This document shows, piece after piece, positions 1 to 8,154 of a stretch of DNA of 64,000 bases. The stretch covers positions 189,942-253,941 of the forward strand of contig JAHDDL010000001.1 in the NCBI GenBank assembly GCA_020629415.1. The letters are read 5' to 3'. The notes under the pieces were generated by a model. That model was not told where the DNA came from and ran no database searches. It worked only from the letters and a program-made list of their open reading frames with translations. Source of the DNA: Maribacter sp. GTDB taxonomy: Bacteria > Bacteroidota > Bacteroidia > Flavobacteriales > Flavobacteriaceae. The position numbers and the translations under genes were made by a program. Position 1 is the first letter of the stretch. Each line of letters starts with the position of its first letter.

Positions 1-188
1 TAAAAGGAGATTTAGGCGACGCTATTAAAATTGTTAAAATAGACGTAGATAAAAATCAAACTTTAGCTTCTCAGTACCAAGTTAGGGGTATACCTACTAT
101 GATTCTTTTTAAAGACGGCAAACAGGTTTGGAGACAATCTGGTGTAGTACCTAAAAATGATCTATTACATATTATTAAATCTAATTAA
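1..188 (+). CDS. Thioredoxin, C-terminal part (cut by window edge)
   Basis: Partial gene whose reading frame enters at base 3 and stops at 186-188. The visible 61 residues are the C-terminal half of a thioredoxin fold: a KIDVDKN strand/turn, the segment VRGIPTMILFKDGK carrying the cis-proline loop and the Phe-Lys-Asp-Gly turn, then the final helix. The CxxC redox motif lies upstream of the window, so its form cannot be checked. Expected role is cytosolic thiol-disulfide exchange. The stop overlaps the stop of the convergent downstream gene by two bases, leaving no room for a separate terminator. Confidence 0.9.
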   Translation, partial: KGDLGDAIKIVKIDVDKNQTLASQYQVRGIPTMILFKDGKQVWRQSGVVPKNDLLHIIKSN

Positions 189-1312
189 TAGAATATTAAA
201 CATACTGGACTAGGCAAATCAACCTGGCTAACAAAACGTAGCGTGCCATTTTCCGCATCTCTATTAAAAACAACTATATTGTTACTACGTTGATTTGCTA
301 CCAGTACATATTTACCCGTAGGGTCAATAGTAAAGTTTCTTGGCCAATCGCCCTTTACAGACTCCCTACCTACTAATTCTAAGTTACCGGTAGTTGCATC
401 GACCTTAAATATGACCATAGTATTCTCCCCTCTATTTGTACCATAAAGGTATTTACCATCAGGCGATAAGTGAAGATCTGCACAATAGCTTTCCCCTTCA
501 AAATTTGATGCTACTGTAGCATAAGTATCTTTGCCGTGATACTTACCAGCCTCTTTCCTGAACATGGTTATGGTAGAATTCAATTCATTGATTACATAAA
601 GAAATTCTTCACCGGCAGAGGTTACAAAATGTCTAGGACCTGCACCTTCCGCAAGTATCAATTCTTTCTGCTTGCTTTCCACAAAACCACCATTTGCTTG
701 CGTATATTTTTTAATACGATCTAATCCAAGATCGGAAACAACTAACTCGTCGTTAATAAAAGAGGCCATGTGTGCATGTGCTTTTTTAGTAGAATCAAGC
801 AACTTGTGATCAATAATTTGGGCATCTGAATTCAATCCATTAACCGATGCCCCATATACTGCTACGTTTCCTCCCGTGTAATTTGCCACAGCTACCAATT
901 GACCACTATCACTTACCCCTACATAACATGGGTTTGCGCCATAAGTGGATTGCTCATTTATTTTAACCAAAGCTGTATCCTTTACGTTAAAAGCTGTGAT
1001 AGAACCATTGTTCTCCTTATAATCATCTACCTCGCTAACTGCATATAAAGAATTTCTATCAGGCGAAAATGCTATATAAGAGGGATTTTTAATTTTAGCA
1101 GCCAACGTCTTATTTGTCAATTCGCCCGTATCCGGGTTGAAATTGAACTTATATATTCCCTCGCTACCATTATCGGTATATGTTCCTACAAAGAGAACTT
1201 GCTCATTTTTTAACTCTTCCACCTTACAACTGTTTAAAATAATCAACCCTATAATTATAGTAAATAAACCTATTTTATTCTTTATTTTTTGGATATAAAA
1301 TTCAAAAATCAA
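185..1312 (-). CDS. Lactonase family protein (6-phosphogluconolactonase-like beta-propeller lipoprotein)
   Basis: Seven-bladed propeller of the lactonase family (YbhE/Pgl type). Blade motifs recur, e.g. LFVGTYTDNGSEGIY, NPSYIAFSPDRNSLYAVSE, LHLSPDGKYLYGTNRG and FTIDPTGKYVLVANQRSNN. I place the start at a TTG (1310-1312), giving about 375 residues with a lipoprotein signal ending in the lipobox LNSC (Cys about residue 29). The longer frame to an ATG at 1528 would overlap the conserved divergent gene at 1443 and put non-signal-like sequence in front of the lipobox. A periplasmic or outer-membrane-anchored lactonase/dehydrogenase-like role is likely, but the substrate is unknown; true 6-phosphogluconolactonase is normally cytosolic. 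Confidence 0.82.
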   Translation of the reverse strand: MIFEFYIQKIKNKIGLFTIIIGLIILNSCKVEELKNEQVLFVGTYTDNGSEGIYKFNFNPDTGELTNKTLAAKIKNPSYIAFSPDRNSLYAVSEVDDYKENNGSITAFNVKDTALVKINEQSTYGANPCYVGVSDSGQLVAVANYTGGNVAVYGASVNGLNSDAQIIDHKLLDSTKKAHAHMASFINDELVVSDLGLDRIKKYTQANGGFVESKQKELILAEGAGPRHFVTSAGEEFLYVINELNSTITMFRKEAGKYHGKDTYATVASNFEGESYCADLHLSPDGKYLYGTNRGENTMVIFKVDATTGNLELVGRESVKGDWPRNFTIDPTGKYVLVANQRSNNIVVFNRDAENGTLRFVSQVDLPSPVCLIFY

Positions 1313-1442
1313 TTCTGAAAATTGAATAAGAGAGAACTTATATTGATTGATAAAAATATAAAAGAATCGTTCAAAAAATACGATTAATTCAATTTTCTGT
1401 AACAAAATAGCCGTTTTTACTACATATAAGAAAGAAAGAACG

Positions 1443-1718
1443 ATGGGATACGGAGGACAACCAATGAAAGTAATAAAAGCGAACAGAGCACTACTTAAAA
1501 AAAGTAGAAGCTTTAGAGAATTACGCAAAGATTATTTAGATTATACACAGGAAACCAAATTACACTTCAAAGAACTCACCGATTTTGAGCGTAAATTAGT
1601 GCGTGACAAAATAAGAGCGCAAGCAAAAAAAGACAGCTTACAAGAAATAGGAATCTACATAATTTCTATAGCTATAGTTCTAGGTACTTTTTATGCTATT
1701 TATAAATTTGTGTCATAG
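1443..1718 (+). CDS. Small conserved flavobacterial membrane protein
   Basis: A 91-residue protein starting MGYGGQPM, a start I associate with a family of small flavobacterial proteins. It has a basic, helical N-terminal two thirds (KANRALLKKSRSF, then a charged helix around 40-65) and a single C-terminal membrane helix (about residues 70-88, IGIYIISIAIVLGTFYAIY). This is a tail-anchored topology. No enzymatic motif is visible and the function is unknown. It is divergent from the lactonase gene and convergent with the SulP gene. Confidence 0.7.
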   Translation: MGYGGQPMKVIKANRALLKKSRSFRELRKDYLDYTQETKLHFKELTDFERKLVRDKIRAQAKKDSLQEIGIYIISIAIVLGTFYAIYKFVS

Positions 1719-1738
1719 CAATTACCAGATACATGCTT

Positions 1739-3370
1739 TTATAAGCCCCACAGCTTAAATGGATTTTTTGTTTCTGGATCATCATCCTTTGACTTGGAAA
1801 GAGGTTTATCTACCATAACCTTGTACGTAGGGTCTTCCATTACGTTGACATCGATAATGTCATCTGCAGCGGCCAACAACCGTATACAATCATTACTTAA
1901 GTGTCGTAAATGAACCTTTTTACCTACTTGGGCATAGCGCTCGGTAATTTTGTTCAAAGCCTCTATACCGCTCATGTCGGAAACACGGCTTTCTTTAAAA
2001 TCGATAATTACTTCGCTGGGGTCCCCTTGTACATCAAATTTTTCATTAAAAAGCGTTGTGGAACCAAAGAATAAAGGACCGTAGATTTCATAGTGCTTTA
2101 CGCCATGCTCATCTACATACTTTCTAGCCCTAATTCTCTTGGCACTTTCCCAAGCAAATACCAATGCCGAAATGATTACACCGATCAATACCGCCAATGC
2201 CAAATTATGCAGGAATACCGTGATCAACGTAACCAATATCATTACAAAAATATCTGATCTTGGCATTCTTCTTAAAGCTTTAAAACTTGCCCACTCAAAC
2301 GTACCAACGGAAACCATGACCATAACACCTACCAAGGCCGCTATAGGTACCAACTCTATTACCGGGGCACCAAACAATATTATCAATAATATGGTCAACG
2401 CTGCAATAATACCAGATAACCGTGCTCTTGAACCGGCAGAAAGGTTAACCAATGTTTGTGCGATCATTGGACAACCGCCCATACCGCCAAAGAAACCATT
2501 TAATATGTTTGCTCCACCTTGTGCCAAACATTCTCTATTACTGTTACCTTTGGTATTCGTAATTTCATCTACCAAATTCAAGGTCAACAGCCCTTCTGTA
2601 AGACCAACAGCAGCCATAATCAATCCATAAGGCAAGATAATCTTAAAAGCTTCTAATGTAAAAGGAATAGATGGAATGTGAAAAGAAGGTAACGACCCAC
2701 TAAGTGACTTTAATTTTTCTCCAGGCAACGTATCTTGATTAATGATATCAACTACTTGTTTGGTCTCAATATCTAAAAAATATACTATTAGAAAAACTAC
2801 AATAATACCTATCAATGAAGCCGGTACAGCTTTAGTAAGTTTAGGAACAAAAACAATTATTGCAATGGTAAACAGCACCAAGCCTACCATGGTATACAAT
2901 GTGGTACCTGTTAACCAAACTGCGGCATCGCCCACACCTACTTTAAATTGATCCATTTGAGCCATAAAAATGATAATGGCCAAACCGTTAACAAACCCGA
3001 ACATTACCGGCTGTGGAACCAAACGTATAAATTTACCCAACTTTAAAAAGCCCACGATCAATTGAAAAACACCGGCCATAGCAACCGCGGCAAAAACATA
3101 TTCTAAACCATGAGAGTTCATTAATGCCATTAGTACAACTACCGTTGCCCCGGCACCACCAGAAATTAACCCAGGCCTACCCCCAAATATCGCGGTAACC
3201 AAACCCATTATAAATGCCCCATACAAACCTACTAATGGAGAAAACCCTGCAAGAATAGCGAACATCAACGATTCAGGAATCATTGTCATTGCAACCGTTA
3301 ATCCTGCTAAAATTTCATTCTTATAATCTACTTTTTGGTTGAAATCGAAAATATTGAGGTACTTCTGCAT
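1739..3370 (-). CDS. SulP-family inorganic anion transporter with STAS domain
   Basis: A 543-residue SulP (SLC26-like) permease. The N-terminal about 410 residues hold the multi-helix transport core, with the family pattern MTMIPESLMFAILAGFSPLVGLYGAF and the GGRPGLISGGAGATVVV segment around residues 60-80. The C-terminal part (about 425-515) is a STAS domain (EVIIDFKESRVSDMSGIEALNKI). Substrate could be sulfate, bicarbonate or another anion; the STAS domain does not decide this. A second, only distantly similar SulP gene is at 38533. A perfect TAnnTTTG box lies upstream at 3391-3398. Confidence 0.92.
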   Translation of the reverse strand: MQKYLNIFDFNQKVDYKNEILAGLTVAMTMIPESLMFAILAGFSPLVGLYGAFIMGLVTAIFGGRPGLISGGAGATVVVLMALMNSHGLEYVFAAVAMAGVFQLIVGFLKLGKFIRLVPQPVMFGFVNGLAIIIFMAQMDQFKVGVGDAAVWLTGTTLYTMVGLVLFTIAIIVFVPKLTKAVPASLIGIIVVFLIVYFLDIETKQVVDIINQDTLPGEKLKSLSGSLPSFHIPSIPFTLEAFKIILPYGLIMAAVGLTEGLLTLNLVDEITNTKGNSNRECLAQGGANILNGFFGGMGGCPMIAQTLVNLSAGSRARLSGIIAALTILLIILFGAPVIELVPIAALVGVMVMVSVGTFEWASFKALRRMPRSDIFVMILVTLITVFLHNLALAVLIGVIISALVFAWESAKRIRARKYVDEHGVKHYEIYGPLFFGSTTLFNEKFDVQGDPSEVIIDFKESRVSDMSGIEALNKITERYAQVGKKVHLRHLSNDCIRLLAAADDIIDVNVMEDPTYKVMVDKPLSKSKDDDPETKNPFKLWGL

Positions 3371-3390
3371 GCTCGATGAATTTAAGGGCG

Positions 3391-3398
3391 CAAAAATA
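3391..3398 (-). promoter_or_regulatory. -7 box of the SulP gene
   Basis: Read on the minus strand this is TATTTTTG, a full match to the Bacteroidetes -7 consensus TAnnTTTG, 20 bases upstream of the SulP start codon. No clear -33 TTTG is seen at the usual distance. Confidence 0.5.
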
Positions 3399-3452
3399 AG
3401 TCATATTTACCGGCCTCACCACTAACTAACAGAATATTACCATATTATCTGT

Positions 3453-4427
3453 CTACCAGGCTTTTAATCCCAATAACTTCTCTCCTAAAGGTGATAATTT
3501 AGCAGTATCATATTTGGTTTGCTCCCATTTACGTGGATCACCCGGAAAAGCATACCCTTCTGGTGCAATTCTGTTTTTCCAGGAATTGACTCTCCAAAGG
3601 CGCATTTCTTCATTTTCTGGCTCGGCAGGCATCATTGAAATGTACTGTGCTATTCTAACTTTATCCTTAGACTTATTGGGTCTAATGCCATGGGGTTCCG
3701 TACTGTTAAAAATTAACAGATCGCCCGCCTTCATTTTCACTTTTACAATTTTATCCTCCAAACCAACCAATGAAGGCTGAAAACGATCACGGTCCTCTGG
3801 CTGTGTCAGTTTCCATGAATCATAATTGCGATATAACCACGGTATACATTGAAAGCCTCCCATATTTTCGTCATCTTGGTCTGCTAGAGCCAATACTCCT
3901 TGAACATTTTGTGGTTTTGTTTCCGGGTCATAATCCCAATGTATAAATCCTTTCTTGTCTACACCTGCCGGCAATGGAAAATTCAAATTTGCACGATCAA
4001 TAGTCACCCAAAGTTTATCTGTTCCCCAAACATCTACAAAGGCATCATATACTCTTTTCGTTTGTCTATTGTTCCATAAGTGTTGATGGTTATACACCTC
4101 AACCATTCCCGTTCCCGTTAATTCTTTCATTTGCATTTCTGCCCTTGGCGGAGCGTACCATGTTGAAGAATCTGTAGGGCTCTTTTCATCAAACTCCCAA
4201 AGAAAATCTGCAGTTGCTTTTGCTTGCTTTAGGGACACCGCATTCTTTATTACTATATACCCATTTTCTATCCAGAATTTCCAATCTTCTTCGCTGAGTA
4301 CACGAAGTGGTTTTCCATTAGATCTATCGTTCAATTTTTGTTTACTGCTTGTTGCTGTTGATGGATTACCTGGCATATCTTTATGTGCTTTATTACCCTG
4401 CTCAACTTTATTATTTGTCTGTTGCAT
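3453..4427 (-). CDS. Phytanoyl-CoA dioxygenase (PhyH) family protein
   Basis: A 324-residue Fe(II)/2-oxoglutarate dioxygenase of the PhyH family. The metal triad is visible as HWD (His163, Asp165) and the distal His in STEPHGIRPNK (His246), with a following Arg suitable for 2-oxoglutarate. The first about 40 residues are polar and low in structure, so translation could start later than the ATG chosen here. The substrate is unknown; the family also hydroxylates small metabolites, not only phytanoyl-CoA. It is divergent, across 147 bp, from an AraC-type regulator with a cupin-like sensor domain, which probably controls it. Confidence 0.85.
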   Translation of the reverse strand: MQQTNNKVEQGNKAHKDMPGNPSTATSSKQKLNDRSNGKPLRVLSEEDWKFWIENGYIVIKNAVSLKQAKATADFLWEFDEKSPTDSSTWYAPPRAEMQMKELTGTGMVEVYNHQHLWNNRQTKRVYDAFVDVWGTDKLWVTIDRANLNFPLPAGVDKKGFIHWDYDPETKPQNVQGVLALADQDDENMGGFQCIPWLYRNYDSWKLTQPEDRDRFQPSLVGLEDKIVKVKMKAGDLLIFNSTEPHGIRPNKSKDKVRIAQYISMMPAEPENEEMRLWRVNSWKNRIAPEGYAFPGDPRKWEQTKYDTAKLSPLGEKLLGLKAW

Positions 4428-4574
4428 CGTTTAAGAATTTTAAGGTTGATATGTTTATAAAACTACTGAGCATTAGCAATTTGAACTACCGTTGTATTGA
4501 CCATAATTTGAACGATATTGATTTTTTAGGTACACCTCATTAAATTTAACTGCAATTTTGTTACATTTAATCTT

Positions 4575-5423
4575 ATGAAGGTAGAATTAGAAACTATTGA
4601 CCCCGCTTCTAAAAGCCCGTTTAGGCTGTTACATGACCCTAAACTTAGCCATCTTTTTTATTGGCATTTTCATCCGGAATATGAACTGGTATATATTGAA
4701 GGCGCCAACGGCACAAGACATGTAGGAGACCACATTTCTGAGTATGAAGAAACAGATTTGGTTCTTATTGGCTCTAACATACCACATCTAAATTTTGACT
4801 ACGGTGTTAAGACTACCTATCGTGAAGAGGTTTTACATATTAAACCTACTTTTAAAGACACTTTTGTAGACCCTATTCCAGAATTAAAAAACTTAAACAG
4901 GTTATTAGATCTATCCAGATACGGAATTGCTTTTCATGGAGAAACTAAAAAAGTGGTAGGCGAATTATTAAAAGAACTCCACACCTTAAAACCTTTTGAA
5001 TATTTTATGGCTATCATGAATATTCTTAAAAGACTTTCTCAAAGCAACGAATTTGAATTATTACATAAAAAACCTTACAAAAACAGATACAGCAAAAAGG
5101 AGCAAAGTAGAATTCGTGATATTTATGCATTGATCGATGAACGCTACCAGGGTAAAATTTCTGTGGATGAAGTTGCCAAATTCTGTAATTTGACCAAACC
5201 TGCTTTTTGTCGCTATTTTAAAAAAGCAACGGGTAGTACCTTTATTGAATTCTTAAATCAATATCGCATCAGTCAATCGCAACGTTTATTACTGAACGGA
5301 AAAAATGTGAGCGAAACCTGTTTTGAATGTGGATTTGAAAGTCTATCGTACTTCAACAGAACTTTTAAAAAGGTAACAGGAGAAAATCCATCAGCATTTA
5401 AAAAAAGACTTCAAAATAATTAA
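4575..5423 (+). CDS. AraC-family transcriptional regulator with cupin N-terminus
   Basis: A 282-residue regulator. The N-terminal half has a cupin-like signature (HWHFHPEYELVYI with clustered His, residues about 28-40, and GSNIPHLNF). The C-terminal about 100 residues are an AraC-type double helix-turn-helix: ISVDEVAKFCNLTKPAFCRYFKK followed by VSETCFECGFESLSYFNRTFKK. The cupin probably binds a small effector. The gene is divergent from the PhyH dioxygenase, the classic arrangement for a local activator. Confidence 0.92.
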   Translation: MKVELETIDPASKSPFRLLHDPKLSHLFYWHFHPEYELVYIEGANGTRHVGDHISEYEETDLVLIGSNIPHLNFDYGVKTTYREEVLHIKPTFKDTFVDPIPELKNLNRLLDLSRYGIAFHGETKKVVGELLKELHTLKPFEYFMAIMNILKRLSQSNEFELLHKKPYKNRYSKKEQSRIRDIYALIDERYQGKISVDEVAKFCNLTKPAFCRYFKKATGSTFIEFLNQYRISQSQRLLLNGKNVSETCFECGFESLSYFNRTFKKVTGENPSAFKKRLQNN

Positions 5424-5545
5424 TTGCAATAGTATTATAACCTATAGAGGAAACAATTAAAACCATACCGTGTTAATTTTAGCAAAGCATAATGCATACA
5501 CTTTTTCAACTCTTAAGTAAAGTGTACAACCTCTAAAATTCAACC

Positions 5546-6073
5546 ATGGAAATTTTTGATCCTCTTACCCTAAAAACTGTTTTTCAAATTTGTATTGCGG
5601 CAGTCTTTGTCTATTTATATATGATGTTCATTACTAGGGTAACCGGTAAAAGAACGTTTGCCAAAATGACAAGTTTTGACTTTGCGGTAACTATTGCTAT
5701 GGGATCAATTTTAGCCGATGCGGTAAACAAGCCCGTTTCCAGTTTAATGCCCGCCTTGGTTTCAATTGCTTTGTTAGCAGGGCTACAAGCTTTGTTCGCT
5801 AAATTGTTGTCATCATCAAATGCGGCACAAAAGGTTATGACCAATTCACCAATACTGTTAATGGAAAATGGAACTATTCTTTCAGAGAACTTAAAAAAAG
5901 CATTGGTAAGCCAAGCTGATTTAATGGGAAAATTACGTGAAGCAAACGTTCTACAGCTCTCTGAAGTAAAAGCCGTTATATTTGAAACTACAGGTGATAT
6001 CTCTGTTCTACATACGGACAAAGAATTAGATGTTGATTCTATAATAATGGAAGACGTTAAGAAAAGTGCATAA
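5546..6073 (+). CDS. DUF421 (YetF/YcaP-type) membrane protein
   Basis: A 175-residue protein with three N-terminal membrane helices (about 12-30, 45-60 and 65-85) and the DUF421 signature VTGKRTFAKMTSFDFAVTIAMGS, then a soluble alpha/beta domain (about 100-170) containing LMGKLREANVLQLSEVKAVIFETTGDISVLH. The family occurs across bacteria and its biochemical role is not established. Length matches the short form of the family. A hairpin terminator follows immediately (6074-6108). Confidence 0.88.
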   Translation: MEIFDPLTLKTVFQICIAAVFVYLYMMFITRVTGKRTFAKMTSFDFAVTIAMGSILADAVNKPVSSLMPALVSIALLAGLQALFAKLLSSSNAAQKVMTNSPILLMENGTILSENLKKALVSQADLMGKLREANVLQLSEVKAVIFETTGDISVLHTDKELDVDSIIMEDVKKSA

Positions 6074-6108
6074 AAAAGTGCCCTATATATACCTTATAGG
6101 ACACTTTT
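6074..6108. terminator. Bidirectional terminator between DUF421 gene and lipoprotein gene
   Basis: Inverted repeat: left arm AAAAGTGCCCTATA (6074-6087), right arm TATAGGACACTTTT (6095-6108), one internal mismatch. The A-tract on one side and T-tract on the other let it serve both convergent genes. Confidence 0.75.
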
Positions 6109-6127
6109 GAGACAATCAACCTAAAAA

Positions 6128-7042
6128 CTATTTTGCCTTCTTACGTTCTACCTTCATCGTAGGGTTAGAAGATTTAACTCTTTTTTTACTTTCAGAACCT
6201 TTTGCAGATTTTAAATACTCTTGGTATCCTCTACCTCTAAATTCATACGTTGTACCGCTATCTGGGTGGTATAGTTCTATAGTACTATCATTAATAACAT
6301 ATAGCTCAAAGTAATCGTTACCAAAGAAATCATAATCTAAAGTCAAGGTTTTTAATGTGTTATCTCCTTGTATATTATAGACTTGATATTCCCCTTCAAA
6401 ATCCCACTGTAAATTAGAAACATTAGTATTTGGCGCATTTACGGAAGACCTGAAAAAGCTTGGCAAAAACTGTAAGTAATTTTCGTTGTCAAAATCATTC
6501 AACGCACCTGCTTCACTGGTGTAAATTTTCTCCCAAGCATCATATTCCTGTATGAAATAATTGATATTGTCGTAGAACACCATATCATAGTCAAAGTTAT
6601 TGATCTGATATCCTTTAAGATAGTATGAGGTATCCGTACCGGCATCGTACAACTCTATTGTATTATTGTTTACCGCATAAACCTCTAAAAACCAAGAACC
6701 GTCAATATCATGAGCTATGTCTACGGTACCCCTAAGTGTACCATAAGTACCTACATCAATACCATAGCCACCACCTGTTTTACCAATTCCCACAATATTA
6801 TTGTTGGCATAAAGCACTCCGCGATCAAAAGAAACCGTAAATGCCCTTTGCAAAAAAGGCACTTCGCCATTACCTCTAGTTGCATTAATATCTACATACC
6901 ATAAATCATAACTTTGTAAAACTTGATCGGTATTGAATGCCGATTCCTCTATAAAATCATCTTCAATAATTACTTCTGTATAACAAGAGACCATTAAAGT
7001 TGCCAATAGGAAATATCCTGTAAGTAGTTTTATTGTTTTCAT
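6128..7042 (-). CDS. Hypothetical lipoprotein with internal duplication
   Basis: A 304-residue exported protein. The signal peptide ends in a lipobox (ATLMVSC, Cys about residue 20). Two halves carry related segments: SWFLEVYAVNNNTIELYDAG near residue 130 and YFELYVINDSTIELYHPDSG near 235, both followed by a Tyr/Phe-rich strand, which indicates a duplicated beta-rich domain. The C-terminus is strongly basic (KKRVKSSNPTMKVERKKAK). I recognise this only as a flavobacterial lipoprotein type; no catalytic motif is visible. It is divergent from gpsA. Confidence 0.75.
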   Translation of the reverse strand: MKTIKLLTGYFLLATLMVSCYTEVIIEDDFIEESAFNTDQVLQSYDLWYVDINATRGNGEVPFLQRAFTVSFDRGVLYANNNIVGIGKTGGGYGIDVGTYGTLRGTVDIAHDIDGSWFLEVYAVNNNTIELYDAGTDTSYYLKGYQINNFDYDMVFYDNINYFIQEYDAWEKIYTSEAGALNDFDNENYLQFLPSFFRSSVNAPNTNVSNLQWDFEGEYQVYNIQGDNTLKTLTLDYDFFGNDYFELYVINDSTIELYHPDSGTTYEFRGRGYQEYLKSAKGSESKKRVKSSNPTMKVERKKAK

Positions 7043-7152
7043 AAGATTTCATTTAATAGGTTACCTACCTAGAAACAATCTCCATGCCAAAATTTTTACA
7101 AGACTGATTCTAATCATATTATGATCATCTAAATAATTGGTAAATTTACACC

Positions 7153-8154
7153 ATGAACGAGAATGCGAAATTTGCGGTTTTAGGAGGAGGAAGTTGGGCT
7201 ACGGCCATTGTAAAAATGTTGACCAACAATCAAGAAAAAATAGGCTGGTATATGCGCAATGCAGATGCTATGGAGCATATTAAAACTCAAAAACATAACC
7301 CAAATTACCTTACTTCGGTAGAGTTTCAACCAGAGCAACTGTTCTTGACAGATGATATTAATGAAGCAGCTAACTTTGCAGATGTTTTAATTTTTGCAAT
7401 TCCTTCTGCATTTTTAGTCGGAGAATTAGAAAAATTAGAAGCTTCTTTGAAAGATAAAATTATCTTTTCGGCAATTAAAGGTATCGTGCCAGAATCAGGA
7501 TTGATAGTTGGCGAGCATTTTCATACTACTTATGATATTCCTTTTGAAAATATTGGTGTTATTACAGGCCCTTGCCATGCAGAAGAAGTGGCAATGGAGC
7601 GCCTATCATATTTAACCATTGCCTGTGCAGATACTGAAAAGGCAGAATTGATAGCCCATAATTTATCCAGTAATTATATTAAAACCAGTATAAGCAAAGA
7701 TATTATCGGTACCGAATATGCTGCTATGTTAAAGAACATCTATGCCATAGCAGCTGGTATAGCCCACGGATTGGGATATGGCGACAACTTTCAAAGTGTG
7801 TTAATGAGTAATGCCATTCGTGAAATGAAACGGTATACAAAACGCATTCATAAGCTAGACCGTAACATTAATAAATCTGCCTATTTAGGAGATTTACTGG
7901 TTACCGGATATTCTATATTTAGCCGAAACAGAATGTTCGGCAATATGATCGGAAAGGGCTACACCGTAAAAAGTGCACAAATGGAAATGAATATGATCGC
8001 CGAAGGATACTATGCCGCAAAAAGTGCTTATAATATAAAAGAGAACTTTACAAAAAAGGTCAAAACTCCTATAATTGACGCAGTTTATAAAGTTCTCTAT
8101 GAAAATAAAAACCCTAAAAAGGTATTTCTTGATTTAACCGATAAGTTAGATTAA
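7153..8154 (+). CDS. gpsA: NAD(P)H-dependent glycerol-3-phosphate dehydrogenase
   Basis: A 333-residue GpsA. The Rossmann motif is GGGSWATA at 11-18 (the family usually has GxGxWGTA). The segment ITGPCHAEEVAMERL (138-152) and the active-site region GTEYAAMLKNIYAIAAGIAHG with Lys194 are family hallmarks. It reduces dihydroxyacetone phosphate to sn-glycerol 3-phosphate for phospholipid synthesis. Its stop codon overlaps the stop of the convergent glpD, so the biosynthetic and catabolic glycerol-3-phosphate dehydrogenases face each other. Confidence 0.95.
   Translation: MNENAKFAVLGGGSWATAIVKMLTNNQEKIGWYMRNADAMEHIKTQKHNPNYLTSVEFQPEQLFLTDDINEAANFADVLIFAIPSAFLVGELEKLEASLKDKIIFSAIKGIVPESGLIVGEHFHTTYDIPFENIGVITGPCHAEEVAMERLSYLTIACADTEKAELIAHNLSSNYIKTSISKDIIGTEYAAMLKNIYAIAAGIAHGLGYGDNFQSVLMSNAIREMKRYTKRIHKLDRNINKSAYLGDLLVTGYSIFSRNRMFGNMIGKGYTVKSAQMEMNMIAEGYYAAKSAYNIKENFTKKVKTPIIDAVYKVLYENKNPKKVFLDLTDKLD

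Noticed and set aside
1313..1528. N-terminal extension of the lactonase gene to the ATG at 1528
   Set aside because: It would overlap the conserved small gene at 1443 and place about 70 atypical residues before the lipobox.
2139..2630. Plus-strand 163-residue ORF inside the SulP gene
   Set aside because: Antisense shadow of a clear SulP coding region, with no family features or start context.
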